NCBI GenBank assembly: GCA_945898215.1
Contig: CAMDHY010000002.1
Location: 62,001-126,000, forward strand
From: Pseudoxanthobacter soli DSM 19599
GTDB lineage: Bacteria > Pseudomonadota > Alphaproteobacteria > Rhizobiales > Segnochrobactraceae
DNA length: 64,000 nucleotides
Reading direction: 5' to 3'
Shown: piece after piece, positions 46,622 through 55,562 of the stretch
Layout of the letters: each line of letters opens with the position of its first letter
Numbering within the stretch: the stretch's first letter is position 1
The notes under the pieces: generated by a model
What the model saw: only the letters and a program-made list of their open reading frames with translations
Databases searched by the model: none
What the model was told of the DNA's origin: nothing
Position numbers and translations under genes: made by a program

Positions 46622-47434
46622 TCACGCGCCGATCAGCGCCCGGCGGACGTGCACCGGCAGCACGCGGGCGCGGTACCAGGCGGAGGCGTATTCGTCGTCG
46701 AACGGCTCGGCGTCGGCGAGCGCCGCCCGGCCGGCGGCCTCAGCGGTCGCATGGTCGAGCGCGCGGCCGATCAGGGCGGCCTCGGTGGCGGGCGAGCACT
46801 TCGGACGGCGCGTCGCCCCGGAAAGGGCCACACGGGCGCTCGCGACGACGCCGCCGTCCTCGACGACCACGGCGGCCACCGTGACGATCGAGGCCGAGTC
46901 GAGGGCGCGCCGCGCCGCCTTGCGGAAGCGCCAGGTGCCTGCGGCGGGCAGGCGGAAGGCGAGCGACGTCAGGATGTGGCCACGCGGCAGGCTGTCGGCG
47001 GCGAGGCTCTCCGCCGCGACGATCTCCTCGCCGTCGGGGCCGGCGACGGTGCCGGTGGCGCCCAGCGCGATCAGGGCGCAGGCGACGTCGCCGTACGGCT
47101 CCTCGACGAAGAAGTTGCCGCCCACCGTGGCGGTCGAGCGCAGCGTCGGCGAGCCGACGGCGGCGAGCGCCGCGTGCAGGAAGGCGAGCCGCGGCTCCCG
47201 CTCCAGGGCGGCGAGCGGGGTGAGGGCCCCGAGGGTGACGACCTCGCCGTCGACGCCGACGCCCGTCAGCCCGTCCTTCAGGCGGCGCAGGCTGACGGCG
47301 ACGGTGGTGGGCGTGCCGCGGTTGAGGGTCGGCACGGTCGTGGTGCCGCCGCCGATGAGCAGCGCGTTCGGATCGGTGGACAGGACGGTGATAGCGTCGG
47401 ACAGCGTCTCCGGCACGCGGACGGCCGTGAGCAT
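46622..47434 (-). CDS. Molybdenum hydroxylase, FAD subunit
   Basis: A 270-residue medium subunit of the xanthine dehydrogenase family. It has the FAD motif LLIGGGTTTVPTLNRG (about 25) and LRSTATVGGNFFVEEPYGD (about 98-116). It is the first gene of the operon FAD - FeS - MoCo-N - MoCo-C. RBS GGGAGGGAAG precedes ATG. Its promoter region contains a GntR-type palindrome over the -10. Confidence 0.93.
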   Translation of the reverse strand: MLTAVRVPETLSDAITVLSTDPNALLIGGGTTTVPTLNRGTPTTVAVSLRRLKDGLTGVGVDGEVVTLGALTPLAALEREPRLAFLHAALAAVGSPTLRSTATVGGNFFVEEPYGDVACALIALGATGTVAGPDGEEIVAAESLAADSLPRGHILTSLAFRLPAAGTWRFRKAARRALDSASIVTVAAVVVEDGGVVASARVALSGATRRPKCSPATEAALIGRALDHATAEAAGRAALADAEPFDDEYASAWYRARVLPVHVRRALIGA

Positions 47435-47493
47435 CGGTGCTTCCCTCCCATCCCCGCGCGCTTCGTGGCGGCGGGTGATCTTTTAGGAGTTCG

Positions 47494-47523
47494 ATTATCG
47501 ATAATAGTGAGCCTGATTGTCAA
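47494..47523 (-). promoter_or_regulatory. Hydroxylase promoter with overlapping GntR-type palindrome
   Basis: On the minus strand, TTGACA (47523-47518), an 18-base spacer and GATAAT (47499-47494) form a strong promoter for the hydroxylase operon. The perfect 12-base palindrome ATTATCGATAAT (47494-47505) covers the -10. ATTGTCAAT (47516-47524) covers the -35. The adjacent divergent GntR gene is the obvious candidate repressor. Confidence 0.7.
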
Positions 47524-47552
47524 TGCGGACGGGCCCACGCTAGGGTTCGCCC

Positions 47553-48281
47553 GTGGAAGCGATCGACGACACAACGGGATTCGCGAAGGCGGGCAAGCGG
47601 CGCGAGGGGTGGCGGGCGGCGGCCGCATCGACGTCGTCCGCGCCGCTGCGCCACGTCATCAAGCACGCCCTCCTCACCGGCATCCTCGCCGGGCGCTACG
47701 CGCCGGGCCAGCGGCTGCTGGAACTGCGCATCGCCGCCGAGTTCGAGACCAGCCAGGGCCCGGTGCGCGAGGCCTTCCGCGAGCTCGAGGCGACCGGGCT
47801 CGTCGTCAACAATCCGCGCCGCGGCACCTACGTCGCTGCCGACGTGGCCGAGCGCATCCGCGAGATCTACGTGGTGCGCGGTTCGCTCGAGGAGGCGGCG
47901 ACGCGGCTCGCGACGCGGCGCCGGGGCGGCGACGTCGCCGACCTGCAGGGCCACGTCGACGCCATGGTGGCTGCGGCGAGGCTCGGCGACCTCGATCGCC
48001 TCGCCGCCGAGAGCGTCGCCTTCCACCGCGCCGTCATGGTTTCGTCCGGCAACGCGCTGCTGCTCGCGATCTGGTCCTCGCTCGCCATCGAGACGCGCAC
48101 GGCGATCACGCTGATGACCGACGGCCTCGATGTGCTGGAGGCGGCGAGCAGCCACCAGCCGATCGTCGACGCGATGGCATGCGGCGACGCCGAGGAGGCG
48201 GCCCGCCTCGCGCGCGTCCACCAGGACTTCTTCGAGACGCTGCCGGTGCCGCTCGGCGACCTCTCGACGGCGGCGGAGTAG
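47553..48281 (+). CDS. GntR-family regulator (FadR/FCD subfamily)
   Basis: A 242-residue regulator. The winged HTH (ALLTGILAGRYAPGQRLLELRIAAEF, GPVREAFRELEATGLVVNNPRRGTYV) covers about 30-100. An all-helical FCD ligand domain (about 105-225) carries the expected acidic/His metal residues, including ESVAFHRAVM and ARVHQDFF. The start is GTG 47553. It is divergent from the hydroxylase operon; the palindrome between them is a likely site. A sugar acid or carboxylate ligand is typical of FCD proteins. Stop overlaps the start of the helicase gene. Confidence 0.9.
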   Translation: MEAIDDTTGFAKAGKRREGWRAAAASTSSAPLRHVIKHALLTGILAGRYAPGQRLLELRIAAEFETSQGPVREAFRELEATGLVVNNPRRGTYVAADVAERIREIYVVRGSLEEAATRLATRRRGGDVADLQGHVDAMVAAARLGDLDRLAAESVAFHRAVMVSSGNALLLAIWSSLAIETRTAITLMTDGLDVLEAASSHQPIVDAMACGDAEEAARLARVHQDFFETLPVPLGDLSTAAE

Positions 48282-49570
48282 TGGCGTCCGCCGGCAGCGA
48301 GGTCTCGTCCGACGCGGCGGACCGGGCGCTCGACTTGATCGAAGGCGGCGCACCGCTGGTGCTGGTTCATGGCGGTGCCGGCACGGGCAAGACGACCTTC
48401 CTGCAGACGCTGCGCAAGCAGGAGGGCCGCCGCCAGGTGTTCGTCGCGCCGACCGGCGTGGCGGCGCTGCACGTCGGTGGCCAGACCATCCATTCCTTCT
48501 TCGGCCTGCCGCCGCGGCTCCTCAATCGAGACGAGATCAAGCCGCGGCCGTTCGCCCGTCGCCTGATGCGCAAGCTCGAGCGCCTCGTCGTCGACGAGGT
48601 GTCGATGGCGCGCGCCGACCTCGTCGACGCGATGGACCTGTCGCTCCGCATCGCCCGCAATCGCGATGAGCCGTTCGGTGGCGTGCAGGTGGTGCTGGTC
48701 GGCGACTTCCTGCAGCTCGCGCCGGTGGTGCCGATGGCTGAGCAGGAGATCCTCGCCGGCCTCGGCTACGAGGGCGCCTACGCCTTCCACGCCCGCGTGC
48801 TCGCCGGCGCACCGGTCGCCGGCGTCGGTTTCACCACCGTGCACCGCCAGAGCGACCCGACCTTCGTCGGCTGGCTCGACGACCTCCGCCGCGGGCGCGA
48901 CGTCGAGCGGGCGGTGGCGGCGCTCAACGAGGCCTGCGTCCGGCCGCACCGGGAGGGGCGCGCGCCGGTGCTGCTCGCCGGCACCAACGCCCGCGTCGAC
49001 GCCTACAACGCCGAAGGCATGGCGCGGCTGGCCGCGCGGGAGGTCGGCTTCGCCGGGACGAGTGCCGGCGAGTTCGGCCTCGCCGGCGACCGCCTGCCGG
49101 TGCCGGAGCGCCTCATGCTGAAGGTCGGCGCCCGCGTCATGGCGGTGCGCAACGACGCCGCCCGCCGCTTCGTCAACGGATCGACCGGCACCATCGTCGG
49201 GCTGAACGACGACTGCGCGCGGGTGCGCTTCGACAGCGGCATCGAGATGGAGATCGAGCCCTACACATGGGAGCGCATCCGCTACGAGGCCGACGAGACC
49301 GGCGACCGCATCACCGCCAAGGTGGTCGGCAGCTACACCCAGCTGCCGCTGGTGCCGGCGTGGGCGGTGACGATCCACAAGGCGCAGGGCCTGACGCTCG
49401 AGGACGTCCGCATCGATCTCGGCTGGGCCTTCGCGCCCGGCCAGGCCTATGTGGCGCTGTCACGGGCGCGCTCGCTCGCCGGCCTGTCGCTGGTGCAGCC
49501 GCTGCGACCGCGCGACATCCGCGTCGACCCGCGCGTCGTCGCCTTCGTCGAGGCGCTGGAGCGGGCTTAG
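48281..49570 (+). CDS. PIF1-like superfamily 1 DNA helicase
   Basis: A 429-residue helicase with Walker A GGAGTGKTTF (about 31), VFVAPTGVAALHVGGQTIHSFFG (motif Ia), Walker B RLVVDEVSMARADL (about 105), VVLVGDFLQLAPV (motif III) and the C-terminal VTIHKAQGLTLEDV and AYVALSRARSLAGL. GTG 48281 shares its G with the stop codon of the GntR gene, so they are translationally coupled. A helicase behind a catabolic regulator is an odd pairing; probably chance or a small operon. Confidence 0.88.
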   Translation: MASAGSEVSSDAADRALDLIEGGAPLVLVHGGAGTGKTTFLQTLRKQEGRRQVFVAPTGVAALHVGGQTIHSFFGLPPRLLNRDEIKPRPFARRLMRKLERLVVDEVSMARADLVDAMDLSLRIARNRDEPFGGVQVVLVGDFLQLAPVVPMAEQEILAGLGYEGAYAFHARVLAGAPVAGVGFTTVHRQSDPTFVGWLDDLRRGRDVERAVAALNEACVRPHREGRAPVLLAGTNARVDAYNAEGMARLAAREVGFAGTSAGEFGLAGDRLPVPERLMLKVGARVMAVRNDAARRFVNGSTGTIVGLNDDCARVRFDSGIEMEIEPYTWERIRYEADETGDRITAKVVGSYTQLPLVPAWAVTIHKAQGLTLEDVRIDLGWAFAPGQAYVALSRARSLAGLSLVQPLRPRDIRVDPRVVAFVEALERA

Positions 49571-49802
49571 CCGACTACATCGGCGGATGGGCGGGCTGTC
49601 CGACATCTTTCCTTTCGCACTGCAGCAGAACGCGGGGCCAGTCCAAAGAATTGGCCGAAAGAGCCGGCCCGTGCGTGCGCGCTTGTATTGCCGTCACGGG
49701 CGCGTTTAACTGCATTCCATAGTCGTCGTGCGGCGAGCCTGCGGGGAAGATTCGTGTCGCTCGGGAACTGCAAGTCGTCGTGGTGGCGGGAAAGAACCGA
49801 AG

Positions 49803-49897
49803 ACGGCGTCCCGCCGTAGAACGCGAGACGGACCGAAGACGACAGCCCGAAGCCGCCGGAAGGGCGGCAGAGCAAGCGACGACCGCCGGAAAGGCGG
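49803..49897 (+). promoter_or_regulatory. Series of hairpins in the TRAP operon leader
   Basis: Three short hairpins follow each other: ACGGCG/CGCCGT (49803-49817), GCCGCC/GGCGGC with loop GGAAG (49852-49868) and CCGCC/GGCGG with loop GGAAA (49883-49897). The last two are almost copies. They lie in the 391-base gap (49571-49961) between the helicase gene and dctP-like gene, in purine-rich DNA without a credible protein frame. Function is unknown; a structured leader or small RNA is possible. Confidence 0.4.
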
Positions 49898-49961
49898 CGA
49901 ACCAAGCACTGGGGTCAGCCGAAAGTGGCGGCCCGGCAAGAAACCTCAGGGGAGGATCATC

Positions 49962-51128
49962 ATGACAGACGACACCACCACGCCTGCCGCCACCCCCAAA
50001 TCCGCCGCCGAGGCCCCGAAGCCCGGCATCGGGCGGCGCAAGTTCCTCGCCGGCGCGGCCGTCGCCGGCGCCGGCGCGGTGGCGATGCCCGCCGTCGCCC
50101 GCGCCCAGACGACGACCTGGCGCTTCCAGTCGACCTGGCCGGCGCGCGACATCTTCCACGAGTTCGCCTCCGACTACGTGAAGATGGTCAACGAGATGTC
50201 CGGCGGCCGGCTGACGCTCGAGCTGCTGCCCGCCGGCGCCGTCGTCGGCGCCCTGCAGATGCAGGACGCGGTGCTCGCCGGCGCGCTCGACGGCGGCCAC
50301 GGCGTCACCGCCTACTGGTACGGCAAGCACAAGGCCTACTCGCTGTTCGGCACGCCGCCGGCCTTCGGCTGGGACGGCAACCAGTTCCTGTCGTGGTTCT
50401 ACCACGGCGGCGGCGAGGCGCTCTACAAGGAGCTCGTCAACGACATCCTCAACCTGCCGCTCACCGGCTTCCTCACCGGCCCGATGCCGACGCAGCCGCT
50501 CGGCTGGTTCAAGGAGGAGGTGACGAGCGCCGAGCAGCTGCAGAACCTCAAATATCGCACCGTCGGCCTGTCGGCGGACCTCTTCAACGACATGGGGGCG
50601 GCCGTCACCATCGTCGGCGGCCCGGACATCGTGCCCTCGATGGACCGCGGCCTGCTCGACGCGGCCGAGTTCAACAACCCCTCGTCCGACCGGCAGCTCG
50701 GCTTCGCCGACGTTTCGAAGAACTACATGCTGCAGTCCTATCACCAGGACAGCGAATGCTTCGAGGTGATCTTCAACAAGCAGAAGTATGAGGCGCTGGC
50801 GCCGGACCTGCAGGCGATCCTGCGCTACGGCGCCTACGCCGCCTCGTCCGACATGTACTGGAAGGCGATGTCGCGCTATCCGCAGGACCTCGCCAAGCTG
50901 AAGGAAGCGGGCGTCTCGGTGAAGCGCACGCCGCAGAGCGTGCTCGACGCCCAGCTCGCCTCTTGGGACCGCGTCATCGCCAACGCCAGCGGCAACGAGC
51001 AGACCGGCCAGTTCTTCACCAAGGTGATCGACAGCCAGAAGGCCTACGTGAAGCAGCTCGGCTCCTATTTCTTCGACGCCTCGGCGCCGAAGGAGCCGGC
51101 CTACAAGCACTTCTTCGGCCAGGGCTGA
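49962..51128 (+). CDS. TRAP transporter solute-binding protein (DctP family)
   Basis: A 388-residue periplasmic receptor exported by Tat: RR at residues 25-26 in GRRKFLAGAAVAG with cleavage after AVARAQ. The mature part opens with TTWRFQSTWPARDIFHEFASD and has GGRLTLELLPAGAVV, AYWYGKHKAYSLFG and the AAEFNNPSSDRQLGF segment, as in dimeric receptors for 2-oxo or hydroxy acids. ATG 49962 has GGGGAGG ahead. It is followed by the small and large permeases. A monocarboxylate or related ligand is likely, not proven. Confidence 0.92.
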   Translation: MTDDTTTPAATPKSAAEAPKPGIGRRKFLAGAAVAGAGAVAMPAVARAQTTTWRFQSTWPARDIFHEFASDYVKMVNEMSGGRLTLELLPAGAVVGALQMQDAVLAGALDGGHGVTAYWYGKHKAYSLFGTPPAFGWDGNQFLSWFYHGGGEALYKELVNDILNLPLTGFLTGPMPTQPLGWFKEEVTSAEQLQNLKYRTVGLSADLFNDMGAAVTIVGGPDIVPSMDRGLLDAAEFNNPSSDRQLGFADVSKNYMLQSYHQDSECFEVIFNKQKYEALAPDLQAILRYGAYAASSDMYWKAMSRYPQDLAKLKEAGVSVKRTPQSVLDAQLASWDRVIANASGNEQTGQFFTKVIDSQKAYVKQLGSYFFDASAPKEPAYKHFFGQG

Positions 51129-51233
51129 CGTGTCCGGGCGGGGCCGCCGGTCGCGACCCCGTCACTCCCCTCTCCCCGAACGCATCGGGTCGCGGCGTCG
51201 ACGGACGCCGCGACCGTCCCCCGCGACCGACGG

Positions 51234-51809
51234 ATGAGCCGCATGCAGCGCTTCCTGTTGCTGATCGACGGGATCTCCACTTTCGCCGGCAAGCTCTTCG
51301 CCTGGTGCGTGGTGATCCTCACCGCCGTCGTCACCTACGAGGTGGTGATGCGCTACGTCTTCCGGAAGCCGTCGGGCTGGGCCTACGACGTCAGCTACAT
51401 GCTCTACGGGGCGCTGTTCCTGATGGCCGGCGCCTATGCCCTGTCGCGCAACGCCCACGTGCGGGCCGACTTCATCTACCGCCATCTGAAGCCGCGCACG
51501 CAGGCCTCGCTCGACCTCGTGATGTATGTCGTCGCGTTTTTCCCCGGCGTGCTGGCGCTCAACTACGCCGGCTTCAACTTCGCCAGGCTCGCCTACATGA
51601 TGAACGAGCACTCGGCGTTCAGCCCGAACGGGCCGCCGGTCTATCCCTTCAAGATGCTGCTGCCGATCGCCGGCTTCCTGCTCCTCCTGCAGGGCATCGC
51701 CGAGGTGATCCGCTGCATCATCTGCATCCGCACCGGGCAATGGCCCGAACGCCTGCACGACGTCGAAGAGCTCGAGAAGCAGCTCATCGAACAGCGCAGC
51801 CAGTCGTGA
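51234..51809 (+). CDS. TRAP transporter small permease (DctQ family)
   Basis: A 191-residue membrane protein with four TM segments. It has the family signature EVVMRYVFRKPSGWAYDVSYMLYGALFLMAGAYALSRNAHVRAD near residues 36-80. The charged C-terminal tail is long and coiled-coil-like. It pairs with the large permease 36 bases downstream. Confidence 0.93.
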   Translation: MSRMQRFLLLIDGISTFAGKLFAWCVVILTAVVTYEVVMRYVFRKPSGWAYDVSYMLYGALFLMAGAYALSRNAHVRADFIYRHLKPRTQASLDLVMYVVAFFPGVLALNYAGFNFARLAYMMNEHSAFSPNGPPVYPFKMLLPIAGFLLLLQGIAEVIRCIICIRTGQWPERLHDVEELEKQLIEQRSQS

Positions 51810-51844
51810 TCCGTCCCGCCCATCGGTCGACCTGAGGAGTTCCC

Positions 51845-53167
51845 ATGTCCGATCCCATGGTCGGGATGATGATGCTGGCGGTGTTCATCATCAGCATCAT
51901 GATCGGCTTTCCGATCGCCTTCACCGTCATCGCCCTCGGTGTCGGCTTCGGCTACTACGCGATCGGCGACGCCATCTTCGCGCTGTTCGTGCAGCGCACC
52001 TACGGCGTGATGTCGAGCGACGTCCTGATCGCCGTGCCGCTGTTCCTGTTCATGGGCTACATCATCGAGCGGGCCAACGTGCTCGACCGGCTGTTCGCCA
52101 GCCTGCAGATCTCGATGCGCAACGTGCCCGGCTCGCTCGGCGTCGCGACGCTCGCCACCTGCACGCTGTTCGCCACCGCCACCGGCATCGTCGGTGCCGT
52201 CGTCACGCTGATGGGGCTGCTCGCCTTCCCGCAGATGATGAAGGCCGGCTACGACAAGCGGCTCGCGGCCGGCATCATCTGCGCCGGCGGCACGCTCGGC
52301 ATCCTCATCCCACCCTCGGTGATGCTGATCCTCTACGGCGCGATGGCGGGGGAATCGATCGTCCGCCTCTACGCAGCGGCCCTGTTCCCCGGCTTGCTCC
52401 TCGCCGGCCTCTACATCGTCTTCGTCGTCGGGCTCGCCATGGTGAAGCCGAGCATGGCGCCGCCACCGAAGGAAGCCGGCACCCACATCCCGTTCGCCGT
52501 CGTGACGCGCGAACTCGCCATTTCGTTCGTGCCGCTCGCGGCGCTGATCCTGTGCGTGCTCGGCGCCATCCTGTTCGGCCTCGCGACGCCGCACGAGGCC
52601 GCCGGCATCGGTGCGCTCGGGGCGATCCTGCTCGGCCTCCTCTACGGCGGGCTCACCTGGAAGGGCTTCGTCGAGTCCGTCTACCTGACGGCGCGGGCGA
52701 GCGCGATGGTCGGCTGGCTGTTCATCGGCTCGTGGATCTTCGCCTCCGTCTTCGCGCTGCTCGGCGGCGAGAAGGTCATCGTCGAGTTCATGCAGGCGCT
52801 CAACCTGTCGCCGCTCGGCTTCCTCATCCTGACGCAGTTCCTGATCTTCCTGCTCGGCTGGCCGCTCGAGTGGACCGAGATCATCGTCATCTTCGTGCCG
52901 ATCTTCCTGCCGCTGCTCGCCATCTACGACATCGATCCGATCATGTTCGGCGTCCTCGTCGCCCTCAACATCCAGACGAGCTTCCTCACACCACCGATGG
53001 CGATGTCGGCCTATTACCTGAAGGGCATCCAGCCGAAATCGGTGGAGCTGTGGGAGATCTTCCAGGGCATGATCCCGTTCCTGTTCCTGGTGATCGTCTC
53101 GATGGTGATGTTCTATACCTTCCCGCAGATCGGGCTGTGGCTGCCACAGGCGATCTACGGCCGGTGA
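51845..53167 (+). CDS. TRAP transporter large permease (DctM family)
   Basis: A 440-residue membrane protein with about 12 TM segments. Features are GFPIAFTVIALGVGFGYYAIGD, VPLFLFMGYIIERANVLDRLF, GGTLGILIPPSVMLILYGAMAGESI (about 150) and the final NIQTSFLTPPMAMSAYYLKG. It forms the sodium-driven pump with the small permease and the receptor. Third gene of the TRAP operon. Confidence 0.95.
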   Translation: MSDPMVGMMMLAVFIISIMIGFPIAFTVIALGVGFGYYAIGDAIFALFVQRTYGVMSSDVLIAVPLFLFMGYIIERANVLDRLFASLQISMRNVPGSLGVATLATCTLFATATGIVGAVVTLMGLLAFPQMMKAGYDKRLAAGIICAGGTLGILIPPSVMLILYGAMAGESIVRLYAAALFPGLLLAGLYIVFVVGLAMVKPSMAPPPKEAGTHIPFAVVTRELAISFVPLAALILCVLGAILFGLATPHEAAGIGALGAILLGLLYGGLTWKGFVESVYLTARASAMVGWLFIGSWIFASVFALLGGEKVIVEFMQALNLSPLGFLILTQFLIFLLGWPLEWTEIIVIFVPIFLPLLAIYDIDPIMFGVLVALNIQTSFLTPPMAMSAYYLKGIQPKSVELWEIFQGMIPFLFLVIVSMVMFYTFPQIGLWLPQAIYGR

Positions 53168-53279
53168 GAGACGCCGCGTGCGGGCGGGCGGGGCGGTGGT
53201 GCACGCGGGCGGCCGGGTCTGCTAAGACGGCCGCGGCGGCCGTCGCAAGCCCGCGGCGGCGCCGGCGCGGGAGTTCGCC

Positions 53280-54209
53280 ATGTCGAGTGTCGGTTCGGAC
53301 GGGATCATCCGCGGCGTGATCGCGCCCAACCTCACCCCGTTCGAGGACGATCTCGCCGTCGCGCCCGACCTCTATGTGGCGCACGCGAAGCACCTGCTCG
53401 CCAACGGCTGCGCCGGCCTCGCGCCGTTCGGTACCACCGGCGAGGCGCTGTCGGTCGGCATCGACGAGCGCAAGCGCCTGCTCGAGGCGCTGGTCGAGGC
53501 CGGCGTCGATCCGACGCGGCTGATCCCGGGCACCGGGCTCTGTTCGTTTCCCGACACGGCCGAACTCACCCGCCACGCCGTCGACCTCGGCTGTGCCGGT
53601 GCGATGACGCTGCCGCCGTTCTACTTCAAGGGGGTGAGCGACGAGGGCCTGTTCGCCTACTTCGAGAAGCTCATCGAGGTGGTCGACCGGCCGGCGCTGC
53701 GCATCTACCTCTACCACATCCCGCCGGTGTCGCAGACGCCGCTGTCGCTCGACCTCGTCGGCCGCCTCGCCGAGGCGTTCCCCGAGACGATCGTCGGCCT
53801 GAAGGACTCCTCCGGCGACGCCGACAACACCCGCGCCCTGCTCGCCCGCTTCCCGAAGCTCGCGATCTATCCGGGCTCCGAGATCGGCCTCGACACGATG
53901 CTGGCGCTCGGCGCCCCCGGCTGCATCACGGCGACGGCGAACCTCAACGCCCCGGCGGTCGCCAAGGTGGTGGCCAGGCACGGCGACGGTGGCGGTGCCG
54001 CGCGGCAGGCGACGGTCGATGCCTTCCGCAAGACCGTGCAGCCCTATGCGCCGATCCCGGCGATGAAGGCGGTGCTGGCCGAGACCACCGGTGACCGCCG
54101 CTGGCGCAACGTCCGCCCGCCGCTGATGCCGGCGCCGGTCGAGAAGGGCCGCGAGCTGCTGCGCACGCTCGAGGAGAGCTTCGGCTTCGCCGTGAGGGCG
54201 CTGGTGTAG
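53280..54209 (+). CDS. DHDPS-family aldolase/lyase
   Basis: A 309-residue class I aldolase-fold enzyme. It has the 2-oxo-acid binding motif PFGTTGEALSV (about 44-54), Tyr in RIYLYHIPPVSQTPLSL (about 145), and Schiff-base Lys in VGLKDSSGDADNTRA (about 175). It is not lysine-pathway DapA, judging by context and divergence. Beside a TRAP transporter and an LDH2 dehydrogenase it probably cleaves or dehydrates a 2-keto acid. Enzymes of this family include hydroxypyrroline carboxylate deaminase and ketodeoxyglucarate dehydratase. Confidence 0.88.
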   Translation: MSSVGSDGIIRGVIAPNLTPFEDDLAVAPDLYVAHAKHLLANGCAGLAPFGTTGEALSVGIDERKRLLEALVEAGVDPTRLIPGTGLCSFPDTAELTRHAVDLGCAGAMTLPPFYFKGVSDEGLFAYFEKLIEVVDRPALRIYLYHIPPVSQTPLSLDLVGRLAEAFPETIVGLKDSSGDADNTRALLARFPKLAIYPGSEIGLDTMLALGAPGCITATANLNAPAVAKVVARHGDGGGAARQATVDAFRKTVQPYAPIPAMKAVLAETTGDRRWRNVRPPLMPAPVEKGRELLRTLEESFGFAVRALV

Positions 54210-54263
54210 GGGTTTGCGTCCCTCAGGGGCGATGAACGCTGCCTAGGCGAGGGGAGGGGAGCG

Positions 54264-55316
54264 ATGACCGAGCGCTACCGGGCGGCAGACCTCGTCGCCT
54301 TCGCCGAGCGGCTTCTCTCGGGCGCCGGGCTGCCGTCGGAACCAGCGGCCGCGGTGGCGGCCGGGCTCGTCGAGGCCGACCTGCTCGGCCACACCACCCA
54401 CGGCCTCGCTCTGCTCGGCCCCTATCTTGGCGCGCTGGCCGCCGGCACGATGGAGCGGGAGGGGCGGCCCGCCGTCGTCTCCGAGGCGCCGGCCGCGGCC
54501 GTCTGGGACGGGCGGCGGCTGCCGGGCGTGTGGACGACCGGCCTCGCCGTCGAGGCGGCGACCGCCAAGGCGGCGACGCAGGGCGTCGGCGCCGTCGTCG
54601 TGCGCCGCAGCCACCACATCGCCTGCCTCGCCGCCTTCCTCGAGAAGCCCGCGCGGGACGGTTACGCGGTGATCGTGCTGTCGTCGGACCCGGCGGTCGC
54701 CACCGTCGCCCCGCACGGCGGCATTTCGCCGGTGATGACGCCGAACCCGCTCGCCGTCGCCCTGCCGGCCACGGCTGGCCCGATCCTCATCGACGTCTCC
54801 ACCTCGATCACCACCAACGGCCTCGTCGCCCGCACCGCGCGGGAGGGCGGACGCCTGCCCGGCGCCTGGCTCATCGACGCCGACGGCCGGGCGAGCGACG
54901 ATCCGGCGGTGGCGAGCGCCGGCGGCGCGCTCCTGCCGGTCGGCGGCCTCGACCACGGCCACAAGGGGTTTGCGCTGTCCTTGATGGTGGAGGCGCTGAC
55001 CCAGGGCCTCGGCGGCTACGGCCGCGCCGAAAGGCCGACGGACTGGGGCGCCGCGGTGACGGTCATCGCCTTCGCCCCGGCGCTGTTCGCGGGGCTCGCG
55101 CCGTTCCTCGCGCAAGTCGACTGGCTCACTGAGGCCTGCCACGCCGCGACGCCGCGGGATCCGGGAGTGCCGGTCAGGATGCCGGGCGAATCGGCGCTGG
55201 CGCGCAAGGCGCGGGCGCTCAGCGAGGGGGTGGCGTTGCACCCCGAGGTGGCAGTGCAGATGGCGACGCTGGCGGAGACGCATGGGGTGGCGGGGGTGGA
55301 GGTGATCAGGGGATAA
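54264..55316 (+). CDS. LDH2-family (malate/ureidoglycolate-type) oxidoreductase
   Basis: A 350-residue NAD(P)-dependent enzyme of the LDH2/MDH2 family. It has DLLGHTTHGLALLGPYLGAL (about 35-55), RRSHHIACLAAFLEKPAR where the catalytic His lies (about 115), TPNPLAVALPA, and GHKGFALSLMVEALTQGLGGYG (about 235). The family covers malate, ureidoglycolate, sulfolactate and 1-pyrroline-2-carboxylate reductases. It follows the aldolase-family gene after 54 bases and probably shares its pathway. Confidence 0.88.
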   Translation: MTERYRAADLVAFAERLLSGAGLPSEPAAAVAAGLVEADLLGHTTHGLALLGPYLGALAAGTMEREGRPAVVSEAPAAAVWDGRRLPGVWTTGLAVEAATAKAATQGVGAVVVRRSHHIACLAAFLEKPARDGYAVIVLSSDPAVATVAPHGGISPVMTPNPLAVALPATAGPILIDVSTSITTNGLVARTAREGGRLPGAWLIDADGRASDDPAVASAGGALLPVGGLDHGHKGFALSLMVEALTQGLGGYGRAERPTDWGAAVTVIAFAPALFAGLAPFLAQVDWLTEACHAATPRDPGVPVRMPGESALARKARALSEGVALHPEVAVQMATLAETHGVAGVEVIRG

Positions 55317-55356
55317 GCGCGGCCCTTGGGGCGCGGCGTTTCAACGCCCGCGAGGC

Positions 55357-55540
55357 GTCCCTCCCCTGCCAGGGGGAGGGACAGAGCGCCGGAGGCGCTC
55401 AGGGTGGGGCCCGTCAATCCGCAGTGTGACGGCAAGGGTGGTCTACCGGATTGACGAGCCCCCACCTGCCGGCTTCGCCGGCTGTCCTCCCCGCTGGCAG
55501 GGGGAGGACACGTCGCGCAAGCCCCTGGCAGGGGAGGGAC
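55357..55540. repeat. Dispersed GC-rich inverted-repeat element, long copy
   Basis: Same modules as the copy at 3.5 kb: CCCTCCCCTGCCAGGGGGAGGG, then CAGGGTGGGGCCCGTCAAT, and on the right ATTGACGAGCCCCCACCTG, GCCGGCTTCGCCGGC and two CTGGCAGGGGGAGG-type blocks. The arms form one long imperfect inverted repeat of about 180 bases, between the convergent LDH2 gene and cobB. The final CCCCTGGCAGGGGAGGG is repeated within the element. Confidence 0.8.
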
Positions 55541-55562
55541 GCGCTGCGGCAAGGTCGTGCGC

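Noticed and set aside
46109-48280. The helicase frame stays open for 724 codons upstream
   Set aside because: This part overlaps recognised hydroxylase and GntR genes and reads as Arg/Gly-rich shadow.
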